From the NCBI GenBank assembly GCA_046724435.1, contig JBKOWN010000035.1:1-10446 (forward strand): a stretch of 10,446 bases of DNA, written 5' to 3'. How positions within the stretch are numbered: position 1 is the first letter of the stretch; every line of letters starts with the position of its first letter. This DNA is from JALZAA01 sp046724435. GTDB taxonomy: Bacteria > Actinomycetota > Acidimicrobiia > IMCC26256 > JACDBD01. The notes beneath the pieces were generated by a model, which was not told the DNA's origin, did no database searches, and saw nothing but the letters and a program-made list of their open reading frames with translations. Positions 1-5,846 of the stretch are shown here, one piece after another. The position numbers and the translations under genes are program-made.

Positions 1-271
1 CGCCGGCGCCGCCGCCGGAGCTGCTGGGCGTCGAAGAGCCGGGCGCCGCGGGCACGCCCTGCACCTCCGGGAGCGTTGGACCGCTCGACCCACCGATCTC
101 CTCGCCGGGGACGTGCACCCCGATGCCGAGGCCCGGCACCCCGATGTCGATCGGGGGCGCCGTCACGGGCGGCAGGACCTGGGCGCGCGCCGGCGCCACC
201 ACTGCAAGCGTCGAGCCGACCGCGGCTGCAGCAACGGCGCACGCACGAAGGACGACGCGGCGGCGCGTCAC
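1..271 (-). CDS. Secreted proline/glycine-rich protein, N-terminal part (cut by window edge)
   Basis: The gene starts with GTG at 271 and runs off the left edge, so only about 90 residues are visible. The first residues (VTRRRVVLRACAVAAAAVGS) form an Arg-rich n-region and an Ala/Val-rich hydrophobic core. An Ala-rich stretch ending in ARA-Q follows near residue 31, which fits a Sec-type signal peptide cleaved after ARA. The visible mature part is low-complexity, rich in Pro, Gly and Val (repeated IGVPG and GIGVHVPG units), and ends in a Ser/Gly-rich linker. I do not recognise a family. The GTG overlaps the TGA of the upstream histidine kinase in a GTGA (268-271), and a purine-rich GAGAGGGGG lies just upstream, so the two are probably translationally coupled. 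An extracytoplasmic protein made together with a membrane sensor could be a sensor partner or an envelope protein; that is inference. Confidence 0.72.
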   Translation of the reverse strand, partial: MTRRRVVLRACAVAAAAVGSTLAVVAPARAQVLPPVTAPPIDIGVPGLGIGVHVPGEEIGGSSGPTLPEVQGVPAAPGSSTPSSSGGGAG

Positions 272-2037
272 GTCGGCACCCCCTCTCGCTCGTCGCGGAC
301 CGCTCTCGACGTCGCCGCCGGCAGCGACACGAAGAACGTCGACCCGAGCCCGGGCTCGCTCTCGACGCTGATCCGACCGCCCTGCATCTCCGCAAACTGT
401 TTGGCGATCGTGAGCCCGATGCCGGTGCCGTGCTGCGACGGCAGGTTCGACGGGGACTGGTAAAAGCGGTCGAACACTCGCGCCTGCTCGTCGAGCGGGA
501 TCCCGACGCCGTGATCGGTGATGGACACGACGAGATCGGCGCCGTCGCCTTCTGCGCGCACCCTGATCGGCGTGCCGTCGGGCGAGAACTTCGCCGCGTT
601 TGTCAGAAGGTTCGTCAGCACGTCGGCGAAGGCCTTGCGGTCGGCGACGACCACGGCGCCGTCGGGAATCTCGATCTCGACTGGGTGCTCGGCCAACGCC
701 GGCGCGAGGTCTTCGAGCGCGTTCGCGACTTCCACCGACACGTCGATCCGCTGGCGTTGCATTCGTACGTCGGCGGCGTCGAGGCGGGCGAAGTCGAGGA
801 GCTGGCCGACGAGACGGTTGAGCTCGTCGGCGTTCGAGGACGCGCGGTCGAGCAGGTCGCGCCGCCGCGGGTCGGGAAGCGTCTGCCAGTGCTCGAGAAC
901 CGTGTCGACGAACCCCTTCACCGCCGTAAGGGGCGTGCGCAGCTCGTGCGAGACGAGCGCGAGGAACTCGCCCTTCTGCCGATCGAGGAGGGCAAGCTTC
1001 TCCGCCGACTCGCGCTCCTGCTGGTACGCCCGAGCGCGGACGGCGACGGGCGCGGCACGATCGGCGAAGGCCTCGAGCAAGGCGAGGTTGTCGACCGACG
1101 TAGCCCTCGGGTTTGTATACGCGGCCGCGAGCGCGCCGATCACCTCGTGACCCAGCCGCAGCGGCACGAGCACGAGCGACCGGCAGCCGAGGTCGCGCAG
1201 CACGTTCACCCACGGACCCGACCAGCCACCGAAGCGGGGGTCCCCTTGGAAGTCGTCGACAACGAGTGGCCGGCGCGCTGACAGGCCCACCACGAGCGGG
1301 CTCGACGAGCCGAGCTCCAACTCGGCGCGCGTCAGCTGCTCGGCCTCGGCCGGCGTCGGCGCCGGCCCTCCCGTGGTCCATGCCGCGACGGTGACCTTGT
1401 CCCGGTCGCGCAAGACGACGCCCGCGATCCGGGCGCGGACTGCGTGGCCGACCGACGCCGCGATCGAGTCGAGTGTGGTCGCCAGGTCGGGCTGTTCCTC
1501 CGCGGCCTCGAGCGCGTCGTGGAGCCGGGCCAGTGCGACTGCGGTGCGACGACGCTCGGCGGTGAGGCGACCGGTGAGGACCGCCAGCACCGGGACGATC
1601 ACCGCGAACGCAACCACCGTGCCCCCGTCGATGCGGTCGGCCGCCGGTGCGATCGCATTGGCCAGGACGGCGCCTGGAACGGCCGCCGCGGACAGCCACA
1701 GCCCGAGGCGCAGACCACCGACGTACGCCGAGAACGTCACGACCAGCAGGAAGAGCACGAGTCCCGCTCCCAGCGCGCGCGGGGTTGTGACGATGACGAG
1801 CTCGATCGCGGCGAGCCCGAGCAACGGAGTGAGCACACGAGCCGGGAAGCCGGGCCGGCGCGCCGCGATCGCGTCGAAGAGGGCCGCGCCGAGGACGTAG
1901 ATCACGGCGGCCGCGCTCAGGGTGAACGCCTCGCTCCGGCTGAGTCCAGGCACGAAGAGAACGCCGATGGCGACGACCGCGCCGAGCAACAGCCGCAGAT
2001 GCCAAGCCTTTGGTCTCGCCGTGGTGGTCGTCCCCAT
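268..2037 (-). CDS. Membrane sensor histidine kinase with GAF domain
   Basis: This is a 589-residue protein if started at ATG 2037, which has GGGAG four bases upstream. The open frame extends to 2118, but the extra Cys/Arg-rich residues look non-coding. About six hydrophobic segments (residues 15-156) form an integral membrane input region. A GAF-like sensory domain follows (roughly 184-333), then a HisKA dimerisation domain with the H-box FLALVSHELRTPL (phospho-acceptor His364). The HATPase_c domain has an N-box NLLTNAAKFSP (from 476), a G1 box DHGVGIP (508), an F-box FDRFYQ (522) and a G2 box GTGIGLTIAK (537). All catalytic boxes look intact, so it should autophosphorylate in response to a signal sensed in the membrane or by GAF. 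No receiver or response regulator is encoded beside it in this window. Its 3' neighbour is a coupled secreted protein (GTGA overlap), and its 5' neighbour is the divergent PAP2 gene. Its cognate regulator and signal cannot be read from the sequence. Confidence 0.93.
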   Translation of the reverse strand: MGTTTTARPKAWHLRLLLGAVVAIGVLFVPGLSRSEAFTLSAAAVIYVLGAALFDAIAARRPGFPARVLTPLLGLAAIELVIVTTPRALGAGLVLFLLVVTFSAYVGGLRLGLWLSAAAVPGAVLANAIAPAADRIDGGTVVAFAVIVPVLAVLTGRLTAERRRTAVALARLHDALEAAEEQPDLATTLDSIAASVGHAVRARIAGVVLRDRDKVTVAAWTTGGPAPTPAEAEQLTRAELELGSSSPLVVGLSARRPLVVDDFQGDPRFGGWSGPWVNVLRDLGCRSLVLVPLRLGHEVIGALAAAYTNPRATSVDNLALLEAFADRAAPVAVRARAYQQERESAEKLALLDRQKGEFLALVSHELRTPLTAVKGFVDTVLEHWQTLPDPRRRDLLDRASSNADELNRLVGQLLDFARLDAADVRMQRQRIDVSVEVANALEDLAPALAEHPVEIEIPDGAVVVADRKAFADVLTNLLTNAAKFSPDGTPIRVRAEGDGADLVVSITDHGVGIPLDEQARVFDRFYQSPSNLPSQHGTGIGLTIAKQFAEMQGGRISVESEPGLGSTFFVSLPAATSRAVRDEREGVPT

Positions 2038-2179
2038 GCGGCTCCCGTCCGACCTGTCCCGCACGTGGTCCCCGACGCAGCGCGCGCACGCACCCCGACG
2101 GGGCCAGTGACACCCCATTGTGTGACCAGCCGGGGCCGCGGAACATGGCCCGATCTGGCCGTTTCCGCCCTCGGGCAGG

Positions 2180-2197
2180 CTAGTCCGATCGGGCTAG
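2180..2197. promoter_or_regulatory. 18-base near-perfect palindrome in divergent promoter region (possible operator)
   Basis: The 18 bases CTAGTCCGATCGGGCTAG pair 8 of 9 positions around their centre; the only mismatch is T2184/G2193. The palindrome lies in the 219-base region between the divergent histidine kinase and PAP2 genes and abuts a second, perfect inverted repeat. A dimeric repressor or activator site is the natural reading, but no protein is known to bind here. Confidence 0.35.
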
Positions 2198-2217
2198 ACC
2201 CGTCCCTGGGACGGGTC
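2197..2217 (+). promoter_or_regulatory. Perfect 9-bp inverted repeat with 3-base loop upstream of PAP2 gene; alternative pairing downstream
   Basis: GACCCGTCC (2197-2205) and GGACGGGTC (2209-2217) are exact reverse complements separated by CTG. The right arm's GGACGGG (2209-2215) can instead pair with a second CCCGTCC at 2226-2232, and that competing hairpin would end right beside the purine-rich GAGGAG (2233-2238). If transcribed as part of the PAP2 leader, this gives two mutually exclusive hairpins. It has no U-tract, so it is not a typical intrinsic terminator. It could equally be a DNA operator. Confidence 0.4.
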
Positions 2218-2256
2218 GCTTGCGGCCCGTCCGAGGAGCCACTGAAGTGCCACCCC

Positions 2257-3048
2257 ATGACCGCCCCGCCGGAACGACCCACGCCCGGGCCCCGCAGCAA
2301 ACGGATCCGCGGGGGATGGGCGCTCGAAGCGGCGGGAATGGTCCTCGCTCTGTACCCGGTGTACGGCTGGATCCGAGACCTCGTCGGCGTCTCACGCGCC
2401 GACGCCTTTCACAACGCGAAGCAGATCATCGACTGGGAACAGCGACTCGGCATCTACCAGGAGCGGACGATCCAGGGGTGGTTCCTCTCGTCGCGGTGGT
2501 TCATCGGGTTCTGGAACCTCTTCTACGGCAGCATTCACTTCGCAGGACCGGTGGTCACGCTGGTGGCGCTCTACCACTTCGATCCCGGCCGCTACGTTCG
2601 CTGGCGCAACACGTTCCTGTTGACACTCGTTGTGGCATTGGTCGGGTTCTGGTTCTACCCGCTGATGCCGCCCCGGCTGTTGCCCTCGAGCTTCGGCTTC
2701 GTAGACACCCGGCTCACGTACTTCACGATCGGAAAGCCGGTCCCGCACTCGCAGGAGACCGGCGATCTCTATTCCGCCATGCCGAGCCTGCACATCGCGT
2801 GGGCGACGTGGGCGGTGTTCGCGTTGTGGCCGCTTGTGCGTCCGTACTGGGCGCGGGTGTTGCTGGCCTCCTACCCCGTGCTGATGATCTTCGCCACCGT
2901 CGTCACGGGCAACCACTACTTTCTCGACGCCGTCGGAGGCTGGGTGGTGCTGGCAGTGGCGTACACGCTCGCTCGTTGGCGCGACTGGTGGCCGTGGCGA
3001 CGTGAGCCCCAGCGCGCGCCCGATCCCTCCGCGATGATCAACCCGTGA
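2257..3048 (+). CDS. PAP2-superfamily membrane phosphatase/transferase (AUR1-like)
   Basis: This is a 263-residue polytopic membrane protein. The conserved core of the type-2 phosphatidic acid phosphatase superfamily is visible: AMPSLHIAW (Ser177-Leu178-His179) and GNHYFLDAVGG with the catalytic-type His220 and Asp224. A YPLMPPRLLP segment (134-143) matches the PPxR element seen in the AUR1-like (PAP2_3) branch, which includes inositol-phosphoceramide-synthase relatives. Hydrophobic segments lie near residues 24-40, 82-106, 118-136, 180-195, 200-217 and 223-239. Members remove or transfer phosphate or phospho-alcohol head groups of lipids at the membrane; the substrate here is unknown. ATG 2257 is the first good in-frame start but lacks a close Shine-Dalgarno (GAGGAG lies 18 bases away at 2233), so the start is moderately certain. 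The stop overlaps the GTG of the next gene (GTGA, 3045-3048). Confidence 0.9.
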   Translation: MTAPPERPTPGPRSKRIRGGWALEAAGMVLALYPVYGWIRDLVGVSRADAFHNAKQIIDWEQRLGIYQERTIQGWFLSSRWFIGFWNLFYGSIHFAGPVVTLVALYHFDPGRYVRWRNTFLLTLVVALVGFWFYPLMPPRLLPSSFGFVDTRLTYFTIGKPVPHSQETGDLYSAMPSLHIAWATWAVFALWPLVRPYWARVLLASYPVLMIFATVVTGNHYFLDAVGGWVVLAVAYTLARWRDWWPWRREPQRAPDPSAMINP

Positions 3049-3299
3049 AGCACGTCAGCAGCGGGGGCCTCGACGAGCTCGACGACCTCTTGCGCGAGCT
3101 GCGGGGCATGGACAATCTCAAGGAGAAGAAGCGAGGCGTCTTCTATCGAGGTTCGCGGGCTTTCCTGCACTTCCACGAAGACGCAAGCGGCTTGTACGCG
3201 GACGTCCGCATCGACGCCGACTTCGAGCGTATGCGGGTGACGACGAAGGCCGAACGCACGCGACTGCTGTCGGCCACACGAGCTGCATTACGCCGATAG
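3045..3299 (+). CDS. Small conserved-looking 84-residue protein, function unknown
   Basis: The gene starts at GTG 3045 inside the stop of the PAP2 gene (GTGA), so it is very probably co-translated with it. The product begins with an acidic helical segment (GLDELDDLLRELRGMDNLKE) and continues with KKRGVFYRGSRAFLHFHED and LYADVRIDADFERMRVTT, an alternating pattern that reads as a small alpha/beta fold. It ends in a basic helix. There is no signal peptide or membrane segment, so it is predicted cytosolic. I have the impression of a conserved actinobacterial hypothetical family (the FLHFHED...DVR pattern) but cannot name one. Its TAG at 3297-3299 ends one base before the stop of the convergent gene at 3301, leaving no room for a terminator between them. 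Confidence 0.75.
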   Translation: MKHVSSGGLDELDDLLRELRGMDNLKEKKRGVFYRGSRAFLHFHEDASGLYADVRIDADFERMRVTTKAERTRLLSATRAALRR

Positions 3300-3300
3300 A

Positions 3301-3546
3301 TCAGCTGTCGGGAATCGCTTCCCACCACTGGCACCACCAGTCGGCGCCAACGAGGATGCGCATCTTGGGGTGCCAGCAATACGAGATCTCGGCCGTGTTC
3401 TCGAAGTAGTACCGACAGTTCTCGCACTGCTCCTCGCCCTGCGGCTTTCCCTTGAGCACCGCGTTGTCCGCCAGGTGCCGCAGCTCGATCGCGAGCTTCT
3501 CGTCGATCTCCTTGGGTTCCGGTTCGGGGATCTCGTAGTCAGCCAC
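3301..3546 (-). CDS. HiPIP-like small four-cysteine (probable 4Fe-4S) protein without export signal
   Basis: The product has 81 residues. GTG 3546 is the only in-frame start available, because an in-frame TAG lies three codons upstream. An acidic N-terminus (ADYEIPEPEPKEIDEK) and a helix precede EEQCENCRYY (Cys41, Cys44). Then come CWHPKM (Cys57) and VGADWWCQWW (Cys72). The order C-x2-C-x12-C-x14-C-x2-W closely follows high-potential iron-sulfur proteins, in which EEQ-x-C-x-NC opens the cluster site and G-[YW]-C-x2-[FYW] closes it. Here the usual Gly before the aromatic is Trp70. By homology the four cysteines would hold one 4Fe-4S cluster used in one-electron transfer. Classical HiPIPs are exported by Tat, but no signal sequence is present here, so this one should be cytoplasmic unless it travels with a partner. 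A zinc-binding protein is the main alternative. It is convergent with the 84-residue gene. Confidence 0.72.
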   Translation of the reverse strand: MADYEIPEPEPKEIDEKLAIELRHLADNAVLKGKPQGEEQCENCRYYFENTAEISYCWHPKMRILVGADWWCQWWEAIPDS

Positions 3547-3645
3547 GGCGTGGATCTACCCCCATTCGACGGCCGGGATACGCGCCGGCATCTTCGCGCG
3601 CTCGCCGATCGAGCCGGAACATTCGGCTACGGCGGACCCGGGTGA

Positions 3646-3692
3646 GTGGAGACGATGGGGCTCGAACCCACGACCCCCTGCTCGCAAAGCAG
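3646..3692 (-). pseudogene. Displaced 3' half of tRNA-Ala (47-base direct repeat; possible integration scar)
   Basis: This segment matches bases 3941-3987 of the intact tRNA-Ala at 45 of 47 positions (differences at 3660 and 3683). It covers the 3' acceptor strand, T arm, variable region and anticodon stem-loop (TGC anticodon kept), then stops abruptly inside the 5' strand of the anticodon stem. No D arm or 5' acceptor follows, so it cannot fold as a tRNA. It has the same orientation as the intact gene and lies 295 bases downstream of it, which is the arrangement left when an element integrates into a tRNA 3' end. An old tandem tRNA duplication with loss of the 5' half is the alternative. Confidence 0.8.
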
Positions 3693-3938
3693 AAGGCGGG
3701 AGTCGATCGGACCAGTGGCGTTCCGCGAAAGTGCGATGCAACCGGAACGCCGAATCGGCGCGAGGTCCCCGCATCGGCCTCGACGACGTTGCGCTACTTG
3801 ACGAGCCTGCGTCGGTGCGGCGCCGTTCGCGCCTCAAGCGTCGCCCGTCGGACTACGGAATCGCTCACCAAGGAAGGTCACGCCCGCCAATCTCCGACCG
3901 TCGAGGATGGCGCTGCAAGCCTGTGACCTGGGCTTTTG
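3693..3938. other. Non-coding spacer between tRNA-Ala and its 3' fragment, with inverted repeats
   Basis: I see no credible gene here; frames that stay open contain translated tRNA sequence. A perfect 9-bp inverted repeat is present (GGCGTTCCG 3717-3725 and CGGAACGCC 3743-3751, 17-base loop). Overlapping it is the 13-base palindrome CGCCGAATCGGCG (3748-3760). The segment is what would remain of any element that once lay between the two 47-base repeats. No integrase or excisionase gene is present. Together with 3547-3645, which is also gene-free, this is the longest stretch in the window without a protein gene. Confidence 0.5.
3717..3751. repeat. 9-bp perfect inverted repeat, 17-base loop
   Basis: GGCGTTCCG (3717-3725) is the exact reverse complement of CGGAACGCC (3743-3751). 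It lies in the spacer between tRNA-Ala and its displaced 3' half. No T-tract follows on either strand, so it is not an obvious terminator. Confidence 0.5.
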
Positions 3939-4015
3939 TGGTGGAGACGATGGGACTCGAACCCACGACCCCCTGCTTGCAAAGCAGGTGCTCTAGCCAA
4001 CTGAGCTACGTCCCC
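3939..4015 (-). tRNA. alaT: tRNA-Ala (anticodon TGC), CCA encoded
   Basis: On the minus strand the gene begins GGGGACGTAGCTCAG and folds as a complete cloverleaf. The acceptor arms GGGGACG/CGTCTCC include the G3:U70 wobble that specifies alanine. The anticodon stem CCTGC/GCAGG encloses the loop TTTGCAA, giving anticodon TGC. The T arm carries GTTCGAGTC. The discriminator A (3942) is followed by an encoded CCA (3941-3939). It is downstream of tRNA-Ile in the same orientation, as in the conserved gyrA-ileT-alaT locus of actinobacteria, but here four protein genes lie between the two tRNAs. Confidence 0.97.
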
Positions 4016-4069
4016 GTGTTCTCCAGCATGCCACGGGGCGTACTTCGCACCCGCCCGTGAAACGTGCCC

Positions 4070-4669
4070 TCAGCGACGGCGACGGCGGCGACCCGCTCCC
4101 CGCATGAGGAGCGCCGCGATCGCGCCGGCGACCGGCAACGCCAGCCCGGTCACGTCGACGACCGGTCGGATTTTCACGCCGTCGGGCCCGACGACCGCGA
4201 CCGCGATCGTGCGGCTCCGCCCGATCCCGCCTCCGCCGCCGCCTCCTCCACCGTCACCTTGCACGTCGCCCCCGGCGCCGCCGCCGAACCCGCCTGACGC
4301 GAACGTCTCGAGCAGCGGGATCACGGCCTGGTCGCCCAGGGTGGTCGCGGGCCCGACCGCGCCCTCGCCGCTCGCGGCGCGCTCGAGCGCGCGCGACACC
4401 TGGTCGGCGCCGGAGATGAACCCGATCATCCGTCCGACCTCGCCGGTCACTCTCTCCGTCGCAGGCTTCTCGTCCACTGCGCTCCCCTCTTCATCCGTTC
4501 GTCGCGCCCAGAACGGCGCCGACAGGCCGAAGCCCCAGCCGAGCTTCCTCCCCGTACGGTCGACGTGCAGCATCGCCAAGACGGACAGCACGAACACGAC
4601 GACGGTGCCGCCCGGCGCCGCGACCCGTTGCCGCCGCAGGCGCATGGTCCCGACGAACGGCCACCTCAC
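4070..4669 (-). CDS. GerW/YtfJ-like glycine-rich protein, possibly with N-terminal membrane segment
   Basis: The C-terminal part (from about residue 65 of 199) reads as a GerW/YtfJ-type domain. A helix (GRMIGFISGADQVSRALERA) is followed by QAVIPLLETFASGGFGGGAGG, a nine-glycine run (140-148), a beta segment RTIAVAVVGPDGVKIRPV, a hydrophobic stretch ALPVAGAIAALLM and a basic tail of six Arg. Relatives occur in spore formers (GerW, needed for germination in Bacillus) and widely in non-sporulating actinobacteria, where the role is unclear. Three starts are possible. GTG 4669 overlaps the stop of the upstream oxidoreductase (GTGA) and is used here; it adds a membrane-like segment VVVFVLSVLAML near residues 23-33. 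ATG 4645 has GGGA close by. GTG 4477 has GGGGAG four bases upstream and would give 135 residues, close to the usual family length. The gene is the last of the block before tRNA-Ala. Confidence 0.78.
   Translation of the reverse strand: MRWPFVGTMRLRRQRVAAPGGTVVVFVLSVLAMLHVDRTGRKLGWGFGLSAPFWARRTDEEGSAVDEKPATERVTGEVGRMIGFISGADQVSRALERAASGEGAVGPATTLGDQAVIPLLETFASGGFGGGAGGDVQGDGGGGGGGGGIGRSRTIAVAVVGPDGVKIRPVVDVTGLALPVAGAIAALLMRGAGRRRRRR
4482..4487 (-). promoter_or_regulatory. Ribosome binding site candidate supporting an internal GTG 4477 start
   Basis: On the minus strand GAGGGGAGCGCA precedes GTG 4477, placing GGGGAG four bases from the codon. A start here would give a GerW-like protein of typical length without the membrane-like extension. 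It competes with the coupled start at 4669, and both forms could be made. Confidence 0.4.
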
Positions 4670-5670
4670 GCGACCGCCACGCCTTCGAAAACCGCCGCCT
4701 TCACGCCCCGACGTGCGAGCTCGGCGAGGAACGGCACCGGCTCGACCAGCGCCGCAAGACCGTGCACGCCCGACGCGGGCCCGGTGCGGGCGGCAAGGCC
4801 GGGCGCGATGCCGGCAAGCCGGGCAGCGGTCACGGCCAGGACGGTCCCTGCTGCGATAGCGGTGCGGTCGATCAGGCCGTACACCATCGACTCGCGCGCC
4901 TGACCCCGCCAGCCCCACACTTCGACGCGGGTCGATCCCCATCCCTCGTCGAGCCCGCGCCGGCTCGGCCACGTGGGCCGTCGGCTGACTGGTTCGGCGA
5001 AGCGGACGCTGACGCGGCGGACAGCCGGGAACGCGCGTACGAGGAGCGCGACTCCGACGGTCACCGGTGCGCACTCCCGGGAGCCGATCGGATCCGGGAA
5101 CCACACGAGCTCCGGGTTCGGATGCCGTTCGTCTCGCCAATCGCCGTCACGCCACTCGACGGCCGGATCACGGCGGGAGCGGCGGACGGCAGCTGTGCAG
5201 GCGGGGCCGGCCGAGCCCGCCCGCGCCACGTGGATCTCGTCGACGGAGTCGAGCGCGTCGGCGGCGTGCCGGGCCAGCACGTCCGCGAGGCCCGGCGCGA
5301 GGCCGCAGCCGGGCGCGAGGAGGACGCCGTCGCGCCGCGCCGGCTCGTCGAGCTCGAGCACTGCGTCGATCGCCACGGCGTCGTCGACGGTCGACGTGAA
5401 CGGGACCCCGGCCGCGAGCGCGCACTGCGCGCGAGGAGCGACGAGACCGCCGGGCAACGCGGCGGCGACCGCGTCCACTCCTGCCGGCAGGGGATCGTCG
5501 TCGCGCAGCTCGACTGCCTCGGCGCGGGCGCCGAGAGACGCGGCGACGTCGGCTGCGTGCGAGGCTCCGCGTGCTGCGATCAGCAGCCTGTCGAGACCGG
5601 GGGTATCGACGAGCTGTCGGGCGGCCCGGATTCCGACGGCGCCGAGCCCGTCGAGCAGGACGGTCGCCAA
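4666..5670 (-). CDS. Saccharopine dehydrogenase-like NAD(P)-binding oxidoreductase
   Basis: The product has 334 residues when started at TTG 5670, which places a short beta strand directly before the dinucleotide-binding loop GLGAVG (residues 8-13), as usual in this fold. That codon lies four bases after the stop of the 45-residue gene, so reinitiation is likely. The open frame extends to GTG 5742, but that stretch is the coding sequence of the small gene read in another frame. The Rossmann domain covers roughly residues 1-120 and includes VDAVAAALPGGLVAPRAQCA and VPFTSTVDDA. The catalytic/substrate domain starts with LAPGCGLAPGLADVLARHAA, similar to the CGxxPGL element of saccharopine dehydrogenase-like proteins. 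Members reduce or oxidise imino/keto-type substrates with NAD(P)H, and many in bacteria have no assigned substrate. No lysine-pathway gene is nearby. Its stop overlaps the GTG of the GerW-like gene. Confidence 0.82.
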   Translation of the reverse strand: MATVLLDGLGAVGIRAARQLVDTPGLDRLLIAARGASHAADVAASLGARAEAVELRDDDPLPAGVDAVAAALPGGLVAPRAQCALAAGVPFTSTVDDAVAIDAVLELDEPARRDGVLLAPGCGLAPGLADVLARHAADALDSVDEIHVARAGSAGPACTAAVRRSRRDPAVEWRDGDWRDERHPNPELVWFPDPIGSRECAPVTVGVALLVRAFPAVRRVSVRFAEPVSRRPTWPSRRGLDEGWGSTRVEVWGWRGQARESMVYGLIDRTAIAAGTVLAVTAARLAGIAPGLAARTGPASGVHGLAALVEPVPFLAELARRGVKAAVFEGVAVA

Positions 5671-5674
5671 GGCG

Positions 5675-5812
5675 TCAGCGGAAGTCGGGGCCGTCGAGCT
5701 CGCGCCAGCCGCCGCTGGTGGGAGGTACGCCCCCCTTCCCACGCAGCTTCACGAACCCGCCGACGAGGACGGCGATCACGGCAACGATCAGACCGCGGCG
5801 AAGCGCCTTCAT
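5675..5812 (-). CDS. 45-residue single-span membrane protein
   Basis: This is a short gene from ATG 5812 to TGA 5677-5675. The N-terminus MKALRRG is basic, then LIVAVIAVLVGGF forms one membrane span. A basic KLRGKGG and a Pro/Gly turn with GGWRELDGPDFR follow, so the small tail is probably on the inner side. The positive charge on both sides of the span leaves topology uncertain. The hydrophobic helix with a distinct motif-like tail and the tight spacing to the next start (5670) argue that it is real. I recognise no family. A -10-like TACACT ends seven bases before the ATG, which would give a leaderless mRNA and fits the lack of a Shine-Dalgarno. It may anchor or assist the oxidoreductase encoded next to it; that is inference. 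Confidence 0.68.
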   Translation of the reverse strand: MKALRRGLIVAVIAVLVGGFVKLRGKGGVPPTSGGWRELDGPDFR

Positions 5813-5819
5813 CGCCAGG

Positions 5820-5825
5820 AGTGTA
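5820..5825 (-). promoter_or_regulatory. -10 box candidate (TACACT) for leaderless transcription of the 45-residue gene
   Basis: On the minus strand TACACT is followed by seven bases and then ATG 5812, so transcription would start at or next to the start codon. Leaderless mRNAs are common in actinobacteria. No convincing -35 element is seen at 16-18 bases. If active, this separates the small gene, oxidoreductase and GerW-like gene from the DUF6790-like gene upstream. Confidence 0.35.
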
Positions 5826-5846
5826 GAGCCGGCGGCATGGCGTGCG

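Noticed and set aside
76..1281. 401-residue plus-strand open frame
   Set aside because: Arg/Glu/Val-rich antisense shadow of the histidine kinase, with no recognisable domain.
2038..2118. N-terminal extension of the histidine kinase to the ATG at 2118
   Set aside because: The added residues are Cys/Arg-rich without a fold, and ATG 2037 has a nearby GGGAG.
3642..3926. Plus-strand open frame beginning MSGDDGARTHDPLLAKQ
   Set aside because: This is the familiar translation of antisense tRNA-Ala sequence (GARTHDPLLAKQ); it arises from the tRNA fragment, not from a gene.
3917..3938. Terminator-like hairpin AAGCC/GGCTT followed by TTG
   Set aside because: Stem is only five pairs (six with a wobble), and it is oriented for plus-strand transcription, where no gene precedes it; the tRNA is on the minus strand.
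3731..4060. Plus-strand open frame containing METMGLEPTTPCLQSR-like sequence
   Set aside because: It is the intact tRNA-Ala read on the opposite strand, a common false gene call.
4216..4290. Repetitive GGN/CCN tract
   Set aside because: It encodes the glycine run of the GerW-like domain in frame, so it is protein low complexity and not a separate repeat element.
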